The notes under the pieces: generated by a model
The model's database searches: none
What the model was told of the DNA's origin: nothing
Seen by the model: the letters and a program-made list of their open reading frames with translations, nothing else
Made by a program: the position numbers and the translations under genes
Shown here: in pieces, positions 52,401-62,996 of the stretch
Layout of the letters: each line of letters starts with the position of its first letter
How positions within the stretch are numbered: position 1 is the first letter of the stretch
From: Anisakis pegreffii
Lineage: Eukaryota; Nematoda; Chromadorea; Rhabditida; Anisakidae
Direction of reading: 5' to 3'
Assembly: GCA_035041965.1 (NCBI GenBank)
Contig: JAPYMA010000943.1
Location: forward strand, 19,967-83,966
DNA length: 64,000 nt

Positions 52401-55400
52401 GATGAAGAAAGTGATGAGGATTATTTGGATGGGGAAGAGGATGATGAAGAGTTTGATACGTCGTTTTATATGATGCAACCGGTGGGTGGACGATCGCGAC
52501 GTGCCATGCTGAAAGCTGCTGGAGTGGAAGTGGATCGGGTTGGTAGTTGATTTTTGGGATTTGATTTGGGAGTGGGTTTGATTGGTGGAATTGGAGTTTT
52601 AGTCATTGATTTGTTTAGGTTTTCATTTATGTGTTGGTTTGTTGAGTTGTTTGGTAGATAGATTGTTTTATTGTTGGATTGCAAATTGATTTGTTTAGGT
52701 TTTCATTTATGTGTTGGTTTGTTGAGTTGTTTGGTAGATAGATTGTTTTATTGTTGGATTGCAAATTGGTTTAGTGATCGACATGAGATGAATTATTTGA
52801 ACAATTACGTTGGATTTAGTTGACTTGGCTTTGATTTGGCTTTAGGGATATTTAGCTTTTTGTGTGAGCAAAATAGAATAGTATTCAGATTGCAGAGAAA
52901 GTTTTATGCAATTGTTCAAAGCAGTCGCTTCGCTGTTTGGTGTATTTGTCAGTATTATCTTGTAATTTCTAGTAGTAAAAAGTTGAGGTAGGTTATGAAT
53001 GTCATTCAGAAGATATATTTGATGAGGTTATTTGAAGTGTGAAAAGGATGAAAGATTGAAGTAATGGATTGATTAATTGATTCAGAGCGAGGCACCAATA
53101 TGTCAGTCGATTCGTGCAAGTCGTCAACACTGCGGATGTCGATGCCCGAACGGTGTGTGCTTACCAAGCGTGTGTGAATGTGCGAGGGATGGAATTAAGT
53201 GTCAGGTTTGTATTTTTGATGATGTTGAGCTTGATCTTGATTGTGTTATTTAATGTTATTGAGCATTGGTGATGGAAATGTTTTTGAGTTTGTTGTTGAT
53301 AGACTGTGTTGGGAAAGTGGCGAATTTTATCGTGTGATTGATTCAGTGGGAGTTTTGGAATTGTTTTGAATTTAATTTGTTGATTTTGCAATGGAATTTA
53401 AAGCAGTCATTTTTGGGTGTATTTCACAATATTTTTAAAAGCTGAAATTCTCGAATTCAGTGAGGAAAGTTTTAGTGATGTTAACTAAGTGATGAACGTT
53501 TTTTTTGATGGCACACGATTGAAGATGAGTAGTATGCATTTTCATTATTTAGTGTACGGAAAACAAGTTGTCAGAAACTCTCGCTGGTCATCTTGTGGAA
53601 AATAGAATGGGTCGAATGGATTACAGAAAGATAATTTGTTTGAAAATTAAGGTTGATCGTCCGTCGTTCCCGTGTCCATGCAGCAGTGCATCGTGCTCGA
53701 ATCCAGAGGGTCGAGTGGAATTCAATGCGGTTCGTGTGCGAGCACATTATCTGGAAACAATGATGCGCATTCAGGTGCTTGAGAGCAATTACAACTTCGA
53801 TGGGGTTAGTCAATTGGCTTGTTTATTTCGGATTGTTTTGGAAATTTAAAGATACATTTGTGGATGATTTAGTTTTATATAGTGCGTGCGAAGACGTTGA
53901 TTTGTTATCGTTGATTATTTGACTCGATTTGAATCGTATTGTTCGAATTCGAATTATATTATATTCAAATCATTTGGTGTATTTGACAATATTTTTTTGT
54001 AATTTCTAGTTGTAAAAAAGTTGAGGTAGGTTAGGAATGACATCCAGAAGATGCATTTAATGAGGTTATTTGAAGTGGTGGAATCAGTGAAAAGATTGTG
54101 AGATTGAAATAATGGATTAAAAACTCTCGCCTTCTAAGAATTCATTTCCTATGTTTTCAGACTGTTGTAATTCTGATTCATTAATGAAACTTAAGAGATT
54201 TTATTTAATGTATCTGCAAGCAAGGGTTTGCGTCACCATTTCTTAAAAATATAGTTGAATTTATTTCGTGTTTTTCGGGCATTAAGGAGTGGTGAATTAG
54301 AGGAGTTGTAAAAACGTTTGCGTGATTTTAGTGTGAACATCGGTCATCTCCGCAGCACATACGTTTCGAAGAATCAGTGCATCAGGCCACTAGCTACTGC
54401 AATCCTCCACCTCCACCAATTTATCAACAACATTCACAACAGGTACCGGTTGTCGATGATGAATATATTCTGATGTTGCGTGTGCAATCGTATTTTTTCA
54501 ATCTTTTATGTATTTATTTATTCATTTATTTATTTACTCAGCTATTATTATACGTTTCTTACATAAGCCTCTTCAAGATCACTCCAGTTATCACTACTAT
54601 CACAGTTCATTGCGCTTCTCATCCACGTTTGACCCGCTATTTTGCAAATATTGTCTCGTCATCTCATTTTCGGTCGACCCTGATTTCTTTTTCCGTTTCA
54701 TACTTTGTGTTTCTGTTTCCATACTTCTCGACTTTCTATCCTTTTCAGTCTTTATCGTAGAATAATGTCATTTTGAATTTGTTATTGTGCAAACATTTCG
54801 TGGATAGATTATTATTTTTGTGTGAGTTTAGTGTGCAAAGTTTTTGATAACATCCATTCATGCCTTTTTGCTTTTTATGCAGATGAGGAATGTGAAGTGG
54901 ATAGGCGCTTTGAAAATATTTGTAAGTGAGTGAGGTTGTTGAGTTTTTGAGTTGTTTTGCACGGTTGTTGATGAAGGTTGTGATGGTTATTGTTTGTGAT
55001 CAGTTTTCCATAATGAGATGTTCACTTTCGATTCGTGGATCTTTCGACGGACAACTGGCACCGTGAAGCAGTTATTGATATTTTTTGGTGGGTAGGAGCA
55101 TTAATTAAAGTTTTTTTTCTACAGCAGACTGGCGCTATTGAAATGGAAGCGCAATCGATGAGCAGAGGACAGATGTCAATGGGCGATGTTGGAAGTAGTT
55201 CACAAATTGGTGCGGATTCTGGAGAATGTTAGTCGTGTTGAACGCTTTTCATTGAGATAACATTATGATTTTTTTTTGAATTTTAAAATCGGTTTTGCTT
55301 ACTTGATTTTTTGTTTTTGTTTTGTGTATTGTGTGCAGTATTGTTGGATTACCTTGAAAAGTGAACAACTCATTTGTTAATTCACTTTTATGACTTTTTT

Positions 55401-55914
55401 TTCGGTAATTCATTTGATTTTGTTAGTATTGTGTTGAATGAGTTGAAATTAAGATTCGCCACCGGAATCGCAAGATGCCGATCAGAGACTGCGTTTACCA
55501 GCAACACCCGTCTACGATACGTTCAACCAATGTCGTCGAGTGAATATCGCTTCTTCGTATGCGCATTGCTCATTTGATTGCTTTTTTCTTTCGTTTGATT
55601 TTTTTCGGTTTCATTACAGTGGATGATATGGCGTTGTTTGTTGTTATGATGATTATTTTAGAATGACAGTGATGCCAGCAACTCAAGAAGAAGATGGTGA
55701 AAATGAAGTGAATGGCGATGGAAACGTGAAAGTTGACGTTACGATCAACTTGGAGGGTGGAAAGCAGCAACCGAGAGTAATTGATGGTATGGAAGAGTCT
55801 AGTTCAACTGATGAGAAGGTATCGTTGGGTGATGCAGTAGGGAACGATAACGGTGAGGAAATGAGTGTGCGTAGTGAAACAACCAGGCTGAATACGCCAC
55901 TTCAAGCAACCTAG
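46430..55914 (+). CDS. CSRNP: Cysteine/serine-rich nuclear protein (CSRNP/AXUD1 family)
   Basis: Nuclear, sequence-specific transcriptional activator family. Exons: 46430-46487, 46917-47191, 47475-47954, 48566-48648, 49089-49252, 49431-49566, 49864-49976, 50438-50511, 51206-51434, 51888-52117, 52383-52538, 53086-53205, 53652-53804, 54332-54442, 55125-55227, 55454-55556, 55662-55914; 2841 nt, 946 aa, all phases agree. The N-terminal 400 residues are Ser/Glu-rich with basic clusters RPRRSSKRK and KRKRRQKK. The CSRNP N-domain starts near 409 ([34 protein letters not shown]). After a Gln/Ser-rich and acidic stretch come [21 protein letters not shown] and the Cys-rich domain (about 667-745: [47 protein letters not shown]). 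Human CSRNPs are about 480-590 aa, so this is extended at both ends. The start is the first ATG in frame with the 58-nt first exon. The final exons after 54442 rest on phase alone. An unused candidate exon lies near 54883. Confidence 0.9.
47997..48250 (-). mobile_element. Dispersed repeat, copy C (reverse orientation)
   Basis: Near-full copy of the element described at 30394-30690, on the opposite strand, in the CSRNP intron between exons 3 and 4. Blocks CGATCGGCGGAATATTTA, CTGCTCGCCTAACCAGCGG and GCATTGTGGCCAGCAACG are intact. The sense open frame across it is a by-product of the element. Confidence 0.8.
48868..48886 (+). other. Poly-G tract, possible G-quadruplex
   Basis: A G-rich stretch containing ten consecutive G (48875-48884), preceded by GGGGAGAG. 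It is exceptional in AT-rich sequence and lies in CSRNP intron 4, so it would also be G-rich in the transcript. Confidence 0.5.
48959..49052 (-). repeat. Dispersed repeat, partial copy D
   Basis: About 95 bp matching the right part of copy C (GGTGGCGTAAATTGAGGCTAAAA, GAGCATTGTGG, AACGTTTGATAGCCTGGCC). It sits about 36 bp before CSRNP exon 5 at 49089, in the same orientation as copy C. Confidence 0.75.
50091..50342 (-). mobile_element. Degenerate LINE retrotransposon fragment (3' end of ORF2)
   Basis: An open frame on the minus strand encodes a short stretch resembling the C-terminal tail of non-LTR reverse transcriptases: [16 protein letters not shown] followed by WKRSARTT and a downstream Trp. 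In these elements the tail typically reads RPLGRPxxRW...W...A.DR..W. The catalytic domain is absent, so this is a dead 3' fragment, as expected for 5'-truncated LINEs. It lies in CSRNP intron 7 in antisense orientation. The frame could also be read as a stray ORF, but the RPLGxPxxRW motif makes a LINE origin more likely. Confidence 0.55.
51583..51720 (+). repeat. Direct repeat before CSRNP exon 10
   Basis: About 140 bp similar to 52198-52345, sharing GTATTAGAGAA, GGTTTTTGAATT, ATTCGTTT-like and AGGTGAAGTTGTTT blocks. The two copies bracket exon 10 (51888-52117). Confidence 0.65.
52198..52345 (+). repeat. Direct repeat after CSRNP exon 10
   Basis: Partner of 51583-51720, in the intron between exons 10 and 11. 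Similarity is interrupted by small indels, so the duplication is older than the 80-bp repeat at 52606. Confidence 0.65.
52606..52765 (+). repeat. Perfect 80-bp tandem duplication
   Basis: 52606-52685 is repeated without a visible difference at 52686-52765. The unit begins TTGATTTGTTTAGGTTTTCA. It lies in CSRNP intron 11. Identity implies a very recent event or an assembly artefact. Confidence 0.95.
52940..53045 (+). repeat. Direct repeat before CSRNP exon 12
   Basis: About 105 bp similar to 53968-54085, sharing GGTGTATTTG, TTGTAATTTCTAGT, AAAAGTTGAGGTAGGTTA and GATGAGGTTATTTGAAGTG-type blocks. The pair brackets the two exons (12 and 13) that encode the Cys-rich domain. Confidence 0.75.
53968..54085 (+). 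repeat. Direct repeat after CSRNP exon 13
   Basis: Partner of 52940-53045, in the intron between exons 13 and 14. Confidence 0.75.
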
Positions 55915-58884
55915 ATTGCGGATATAGAAAAACGTTTATGGAGTTGATGTAAGTTTGAGTTTAGTGATGTTCGAGTCTTTTTTTGGAGATGTTTGCATTA
56001 TAATTTACGGCTATTTTGTGAATTTTTGATTTCTGATGGAGTAGGTTGCAGTCTCATCAAATTGTTTCTGCTGTGTTTAGAATTATTCAGATGATGTTGG
56101 TTTGTTGAAATTGTCGATTTGGTGTTATAAATTGAGAGGGTGATTAGGACAGTGGAAGTTGGGAGATTTTTGTGAATGTTGTGGATGATTAGTGTAGAGG
56201 AGATTAATTTTTGATGAGAAGGGTTTGGATTTTTTTTTGAAGCATTGAGATTTTTGTTGTTTCGTTTCAGTTCAGTTCTCAGTGAATTTCAGATGGTGTG
56301 ATAAGGTATTGTATGGATGGATGTACGCAAAACGAATAATATTATTTGCGTTGTGAACATCCGACGTAATTATCAATGGTTTTATATGTGTGCGTGTCTA
56401 CTATTATTTCATTGGTGCAGTGCATCGTTTCTATGCAGCAATTTGTCTGCTTCTATTCATATTATAAATTTGTTATGTGTGTGAAGAAACGACGTCAACA
56501 AAAAGAGAAATTTGTTCGGAATCCGTTCGGAGGGCAACTGGAAGAAAACAAATTTGAGCAAAACGACTGGAGCGATTGTTGGTTAGACGAGAATTTGGTG
56601 AAAACAGACGTTAGTTGATTTCGAATATTATATCGTCGATGTGTAGAAATGAGGAAAATTTGTTTTGGTTGAATCGTTTCGTTAAGGGTTTCGAACTTGA
56701 GGTCGTTAAATTGTGAACACATCAGCTGAATGTACGTGCATGAAGGTTGATATTTTTGACTCGGTGAGATTCAAAAGAATTTGTATCCGTCGTCGTTTTC
56801 GATTGATGCATATGCATACATTCTACCTCGACATCTTTTTTTGAATATTTACAATTAGTATCGTAATTTGGTGGTTTTGTTTTTAAGTGCTAGATTGCTG
56901 GTGAATGAATAGATCATTAAATATGAGCCAAATAAGAGACTGGCTCAGGCTTGGTAACATCAATAAGGTTGCGGGTTCGTTGATGGGCTGGTCATTCGGA
57001 ATCGAATGATGTGCCAATCTCATTCGCAATATTTTGTGTAATCGCTTAATGCGTTGGATAGAGCTGAAGTAATCTGAATTAATAAATGATAGTGTAAGTG
57101 AGGTATTTCATCGGATTTGTTTTGGTCCAATTTGGTAGAGAAATTTTTAGAAGTTGAACTGATTGTAAGATTCAGAGAATTGTGAATAATATTCGAGTGA
57201 AAATTCATTTGCTTAGAATGCATTCGTTCTTTCATATTGTTGTTCCAGTTTCTCTGAGGCGCATCTTAACTGGAACGTGTTTGATTTTGTGAAGTTTAAA
57301 AAGCCATTTGAGTAGTCTCTATTGGTACTGTGGGATTAGCAATCATAGCGATGCTATTCGAGTTTATCGGTTCTGTTGAACAGAATGATTACTTATGGGC
57401 AGTTGTGGGCAGTTCATCAAGATGAAGTGAGATTTAGTTAGGTAAAGATTTGAGATACTTATAGATGAAGAATCTAGTGCAATTAATTAAGATTCTGTAT
57501 TCTCATTTTGGGTGATAATGGTTGTGTTAAGCGTTGTTGTTTTGTTGTTGTTGTTGAGAAATTAATTGATTACGCAATTGGTGATTTTAGAAACTTCTGT
57601 GAATGTTGATCGTTTTCGTTCATCTACGTTATTTGATCGTTCTGTTTTTATCGCGTACAGTGCAACGTATAATTTATTGATACAATAGTTGGTTTGGGTG
57701 TTTTGATCATTCTGAAGCGTGTGTATTAATTAATGCTAACTGCGCGCATGCTTCATAATATTTTTCAAACTTTGCAATGCAAATATTCATGTGTATTTCT
57801 TACCTTATCACTTGCAAATATACATGTGCATGTCTTACCTTAGAAAGTAACCTATTTAAAACAATTGTTTTTTTGTTGGAGTATACTGGCGGATTATATT
57901 AATCTGCCGGTTTTTACTTATTGACGCCGGCAATGCTCATGTGAGATCAGTTGGTGAATGAGGTGTATTTTGGAGTAGTTATAGAGTTTTTGGGTTTGTT
58001 TAATGCCGACATTGAGCGAATTGATTAAAATTTATGGGTGGTTTTGGACAGTGGTTAAATGTATTAGAGAGAAATTTACTTGCAAGCGTAGACATTGAGC
58101 TGATATCAGTGGAAATGATATAGGTACCTAAATTTGTTCATGTGTAATTTCTACTCAAATGAAAACAACTGATATTAGTGAGGTAGTGAGTTGAAGTGGT
58201 CGTTTCGGCGTCGAGTAAGTGCACATTTCATTGGTGATTGGTCGGTATTTATTTGTTTAATTGTTCTTTAATATTAAGATATTTTGTTATGCAGTATTGT
58301 ATTCTGTGAAATTATCCCAGCTTCTTTTTATTCTCAAAAATTGGTTCTCAATTCTTTTTTCTTTGGAAAAAAATGGAATTTATTTGTTGAATGTAATTGT
58401 GCGTAAAATTTAAAATTATAAAATTGCGGAATAAACACAACGTGTGTCGTGCATTCGAGTTGAGCACCTAAAAAGACGTTATTGTATCGTCTTTTCGTTA
58501 CTTTCAAATGATAATTTTAATGATTATTTTCGAATTGTTTTCTGCTTTGTTTTTTTGAATAGATCTTTTCATTCAAACGTATAATCTATTATAGGGTATG
58601 ATTATTTTAGTGGAATTTCAAGATGTTAAATTGGAGGAGATGCTTTCCTTAATCGATGCAGTTTATTTGTTTTTGTTGTGATTTGAGTTTTATGAACATG
58701 GAGAAAATATGAAGTGATTTGATATCATTTTATATTGGGATATGAGTTTGGTATGAAGTGGTTAAGAGTATTGAATAAGGCGAGTGAATGATAGCAGTGA
58801 CTCGGATGTGTGTCGAAGACATTGGGGTCATAATTTTTAGTTGGATTGATTGTTGATTTGAGAGATATTTGAAGAGGATAATAG
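55915..58884. other. Intergenic region between CSRNP and PEX19
   Basis: No firmly supported gene. One coding-like open frame at 56376-56618 is listed separately. An AATAAA near 58430 could serve an upstream transcript but is far from the CSRNP stop. The rest is T-rich sequence without recognisable signals. Confidence 0.5.
56376..56618 (+). CDS. Possible orphan exon or small membrane protein
   Basis: This open frame has a hydrophobic first half (about 35 residues) followed by a strongly charged tail: VKKRRQQKEKF, RNPFGGQLEENKFEQ, NDWSDCWLDE. The hydrophobic-then-basic order would suit a single-pass membrane protein with a cytosolic tail. A donor-like GTTAGT overlaps the end of the frame at about 56610, so it could be an internal exon, for example starting at the CAG acceptor near 56434. 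I found no second exon to join to it and recognise no family. Confidence 0.25.
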   Translation: MVLYVCVSTIISLVQCIVSMQQFVCFYSYYKFVMCVKKRRQQKEKFVRNPFGGQLEENKFEQNDWSDCWLDENLVKTDVS

Positions 58885-60802
58885 ATGTCTTCACCGCCAT
58901 CCTCGTCGAAAGCTGGACATGCGACTTCGTCGTCGTCGCAAAAGGATGACACAGCAGCAGATAGCGAGCTGTCGGCACTTCTCGACAGTGCACTGGATGA
59001 TTTTGGCCGATTGAAGAATACAGACGATGAAATCGACTCGATCATGGAGAATATGGATCAAGAGGCAGCACAGAAGGCGGCCAGCCATTTCGATTCGTTG
59101 TTGAAGAATCTTACCTTAAATACTACAGCCAATCAACAGGTTCAACATTTTAGAATAGTTTTTTTTGAGATCGTAAATTTTATTGGAATGTTCAATTTTA
59201 AGTAAAAATTTTATGGGATTTAAGTTAAATTTTAAATTTATTGGATTTTAAGTTAAATTTCAATTTTAAGTTAAATTTAGATTGTTTTGAGTTATTTTAA
59301 AAGTGTTTATGCATTTGGAAGTCAATCTAATCGCAAATTGTTTTCAAAGAATGCTGAAGCAACAACGAATAATCCAGCGATGAGTAGTAGCAGTAGCACA
59401 CCGCAAACACCAATGACTGAAGAGGAGAGGCGAGCCGCAGAGAACTTCCAAAAGATGCTCAAAACACTCGTCGAGGCTGAAGAGAAAGCGATCAACGAGA
59501 CTCGTACGAACCCAGAGGCACAACCATCTGAAGCTGAAGCAGCTGAAGCGAGTGCTTTCCTTGAACAACTCAAGGTTATTACTATATCTTTGATGGAAAA
59601 TTATATTCTTTTGGTTTCATCATCTCGTCATATAGGTTTCATTTGATCCTTTCATTAGTTATATTGCAATGATTGTTGGTGTTCGTTCTTTTATCTGTAG
59701 AGGTGAGAAAAGATGGAAAGGTCGCAAATTTGTAAGTGTAAATGGTTTATGAGTGCAGCTTACTGATATGAACGAATTATAAAAATATTTTTTCAGTAGG
59801 GAATTGAAGTGTTTATCATTAGATTCGAATTGAATCAGTGTTTCGTATATCTGATAAATAGGATTCTGAAAGATTGATTGCTATTCGTTTGTTTTGTAAT
59901 TTCTCAATCGTTTATTCAGTGTGAAAATTGTTAGTTGTTGTGACTTATAAAGTATTAACGAATCGTCCATCGCAAATATTTGTGCCATTTTGCAGAATCT
60001 CTCAGAGCAAGACCCTACACAGCTGACCGACGAGGCCCAAATGGAGCCGCTAATGAATTTGATGCAGTCGTTTTTTTCGAAAGATCTTATGTATCCGTCC
60101 ATAAAACAATTGCTTGACAACTTCCCTGAGTAAGATTTTGTCGCGTTAATTGTTCATTTTTGTTGAGTAATTTCGGATTTTATTCTGCTTTCAATAAGAA
60201 GAAGCTAAAAGTATGTTCAGTACTTTTTCATTTACTTCAATTTCAGCAACATGTTATTCGGTAGGAATAATAAAAGATAGCATTGATTTGCAGCGTGTAT
60301 GATGCAAATTTTTGATGAGATTTTATTGAGAATTTCATTTGTTGTCTTATCTATAGGGAGATGTCTTTGTGATGTTTTATCTATAGGGTTGGCTATCTCC
60401 TGTGTAGGCACGCTAAAATGTTGGTTGGAAATCGTACGATAAAGAAATCTTCTTTCTCATTGCTAAGGTTATGGTGATCGTTGTTGTTTCAGATATTTGG
60501 AGAAGCATCCAGAGTTGGAGCCAGAGAAACGTCAAAAATACGAGAGTCAAATAGATGTGTTGAAGCGGATTTGTGCAGAATATGAACGAGATGATCAAGG
60601 TACGGCAGAGAATGCGGCTACTGAACTGACGAAAGATCGTTTCGAGACAATCAGCACACTGATGGTTGAGCTGCAATCGTACGGATATCCGCCTGAAGAG
60701 TTGGTTGGAATCACACCACCAGGATGGTCAGTAGACCCGACATCTGGTCTGCCAGCTATCGACGACGTTCATAAAGCATCTGAATCGTGTAATGTTATGT
60801 GA
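58885..60802 (+). CDS. prx-19: Peroxisomal biogenesis factor 19 (PEX19)
   Basis: Cytosolic chaperone and import receptor for peroxisomal membrane proteins; it binds their targeting signals and docks on PEX3. Exons: 58885-59139, 59350-59574, 59996-60129, 60493-60802 (924 nt, 307 aa; human PEX19 is 299 aa). The N-terminal region shows LSALLDSALDDFGRL, typical of the PEX3-binding helix. The middle carries EEERRAAENFQKMLKTL, and the conserved core MQSFFSKDLMYPSIKQLLDNFPEYLEKH is split across exons 3 and 4. The C-terminus ends in CNVM, a CaaX box expected to be farnesylated. The start ATG opens the MSSPPSSSK exon, and no upstream in-frame coding is evident. No neighbour overlaps it. Confidence 0.95.
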
Positions 60803-62996
60803 TAAAGTGATTCGATGGCTCATATAGGTGTATATATGCGTCTGTGTTCATTTGTCATTGCATTTTGGTGAGTTTTTTTTGGAAATTGTTTTTGAGTTAT
60901 TCAGTTGATATTTGGTGGTTTGCGTGTAGATTGCATTGGTGGTTCGTTGAGTTATTTTATATTTGTTCATGTTGCATTCATTCAATTATTATTGAATGTG
61001 TAGACGTTGATAAATTTGGTTGATAATTTTAGGTGTAGGCAATTAATTCAACAACAGTCTAAGATTGATTAATAGCATAGGAGAAGATCGAGTTGTTTTA
61101 GTATATTTTAGGAACTGTAATCCTTTCGTGAGCGTAATCAGACCTTAAATTGATAATAAGCAATAAATGAAAAGTGAACAAATAAGAGATATACAGTTGA
61201 GATTTCAGAACGAACAGATTCGGTGTCTACTCGTCGTGAATCAAGCAGATGCTTACAGTTATATATCAGCAGCCTAAAATTAATAGTCATATGAAAGTGG
61301 TTCATAGCGCAACGATTGCTCGGATCGTATAAATTCTTATTCGTAATCAGCCGAAACACACGTATCTGTTGGATTCGACAATCGACTCTATCGGTTATAT
61401 TTCTTATTTGTTGTTATTTTCAGAGAGCTATCAGCATAGGTGTTTGTTTGCGAAATTCATTTCGAGTGCAAGTTGAGCTGATATTTTTTTCTCGTTTTTG
61501 TAATAACATACGTATGTATTTGCCTTGAAAATAACTTATTCACTTTTATTGTTACGCTTTGTTAGATTAAGGATGTGTGAATGTGAATTAGGAATGTTTT
61601 TGAAGTGGATAATATATCGTGATTTTATGATTATTCGGTGAACAGATTTGATTTGTGATAGACGACGGCGTGATAGTTTTGAATGTTTTGTGTGATTGGC
61701 GAGAAGAGATCTGTTCATTTGTTTGTGAAAGATGTCATCGGATTCTGTTAATTAAGAGACAATCATATGATTAGAATGAGTTCTGGAAAATTATTTTCGA
61801 GTTTTGCGAGGAAGTGATGAAGAAATTAAAGTTATGGAATTGTGTTTTTATGTGTTTTCTATTTATGACATTCAACATTCATATGAGATGGATTGTCTTT
61901 TTTGACATTCGTACAAGAGAAAGAAATATTTTCAAATTATTACGGATTACGATTATTTTCACGCAAAAAAAAGAAACGTTATTTTCCAGTGATGGCTTTT
62001 TGTTAGGGTTTTTGATATTGCTTTCAGAAATTTTGTTGTTGTAATTTGAATACTTTGATTATATTTGTTATTATTATTGTTGTTGTTGGCACTTTGTAAG
62101 CGATTAGATTGTATTGTTTATTCTCAAATATTTTTAATATTCTTAAATATTCTTAATATTAATATTCTTAATGTTCTTAAACAGTAGTAGTGGTCTTGTT
62201 GCAATAACTTATGTGATTCAGAAAAGAGTCTTTTACTATTCGATATTCGAGTGTTTCAGAAGAGTATTGGCGAATGGTGTTGTGATTGATGTGATGATTT
62301 GTTGTTACAATTAATGATTTGAGCGTTTTGTTGTTTGATGTTACTTCCAGAATTGTCCAGAAACATTCACTGAAAAGAAACGCAAACAAGGTGGTTTTGG
62401 TGGGTTAGATTTTGGAGTTGTTAATGGTTTTTATGAAGATTTTTTGGCATAAAGAGGGATTTTTAAAGGAATTGGTGATATTTTGAAAGTGAACTGTTTC
62501 TGGGTGATTCGTTCATTCAATTTATCCATCAGCGAGTGCATTTTTGGTGTGCAAAAATTAACACAATGATTTGTCAATGTTGAGTTGTTAAATTTATGAT
62601 ATATAGTAGTTGTTGTGTTTTGAGTTTTTCATTTAGCCAAGTTGTCTTCCTTATGTAGTGTTATTAGTCATATCATATGTGCTGCTGCTAGTTTACTAAT
62701 GCCACACACTTATTTTCACGTATTTGAATAAAAGTTTATGCCGTGCAATGCTATTAGAATACGATCGGAATCATCTGTTTTCTATCAGAGTGGAATATAT
62801 CTGTGTGCACGAAGTGTTTGCTTAGAATCGCATCGTTTTGATTGTTTAAATTTCAATTTGTTATCAAATTGATATGTTAGTGTTGCGTTTTTTTTTGTTG
62901 TTGTGTTCGATTGATTACCAATTGAATCACTCGTGAATCATTTTAGTTTACGTGTGTCTCTAATTTTGAATTTTTCCATCGTCAGAGACAAGCAAA
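60803..62996. other. Intergenic region between PEX19 and MFAP1
   Basis: No gene recognised. An AATAAA at 61162-61167, about 360 bp past the PEX19 stop, is a reasonable polyadenylation signal for that gene. The 2.2-kb gap is too long for a typical nematode operon. A 34-codon frame at about 62351-62454 follows a TTCCAG acceptor but has no partner exon. Confidence 0.5.
61162..61167 (+). terminator. Candidate PEX19 polyadenylation signal
   Basis: AATAAA hexamer about 360 bp downstream of the PEX19 stop, on the same strand. Assigned by position only. Confidence 0.4.

Noticed and set aside
54883..54923. Extra CSRNP exon after 54442
   Set aside because: It would fit by phase but adds an unfamiliar segment, and the join 54442/55125 is in frame without it. 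The evidence cannot decide, so it is left out of the model.
62351..62454. 34-codon exon-like frame after a TTCCAG acceptor
   Set aside because: No upstream exon to join to, and the MFAP1 start at 62997 is clear. It is probably chance.
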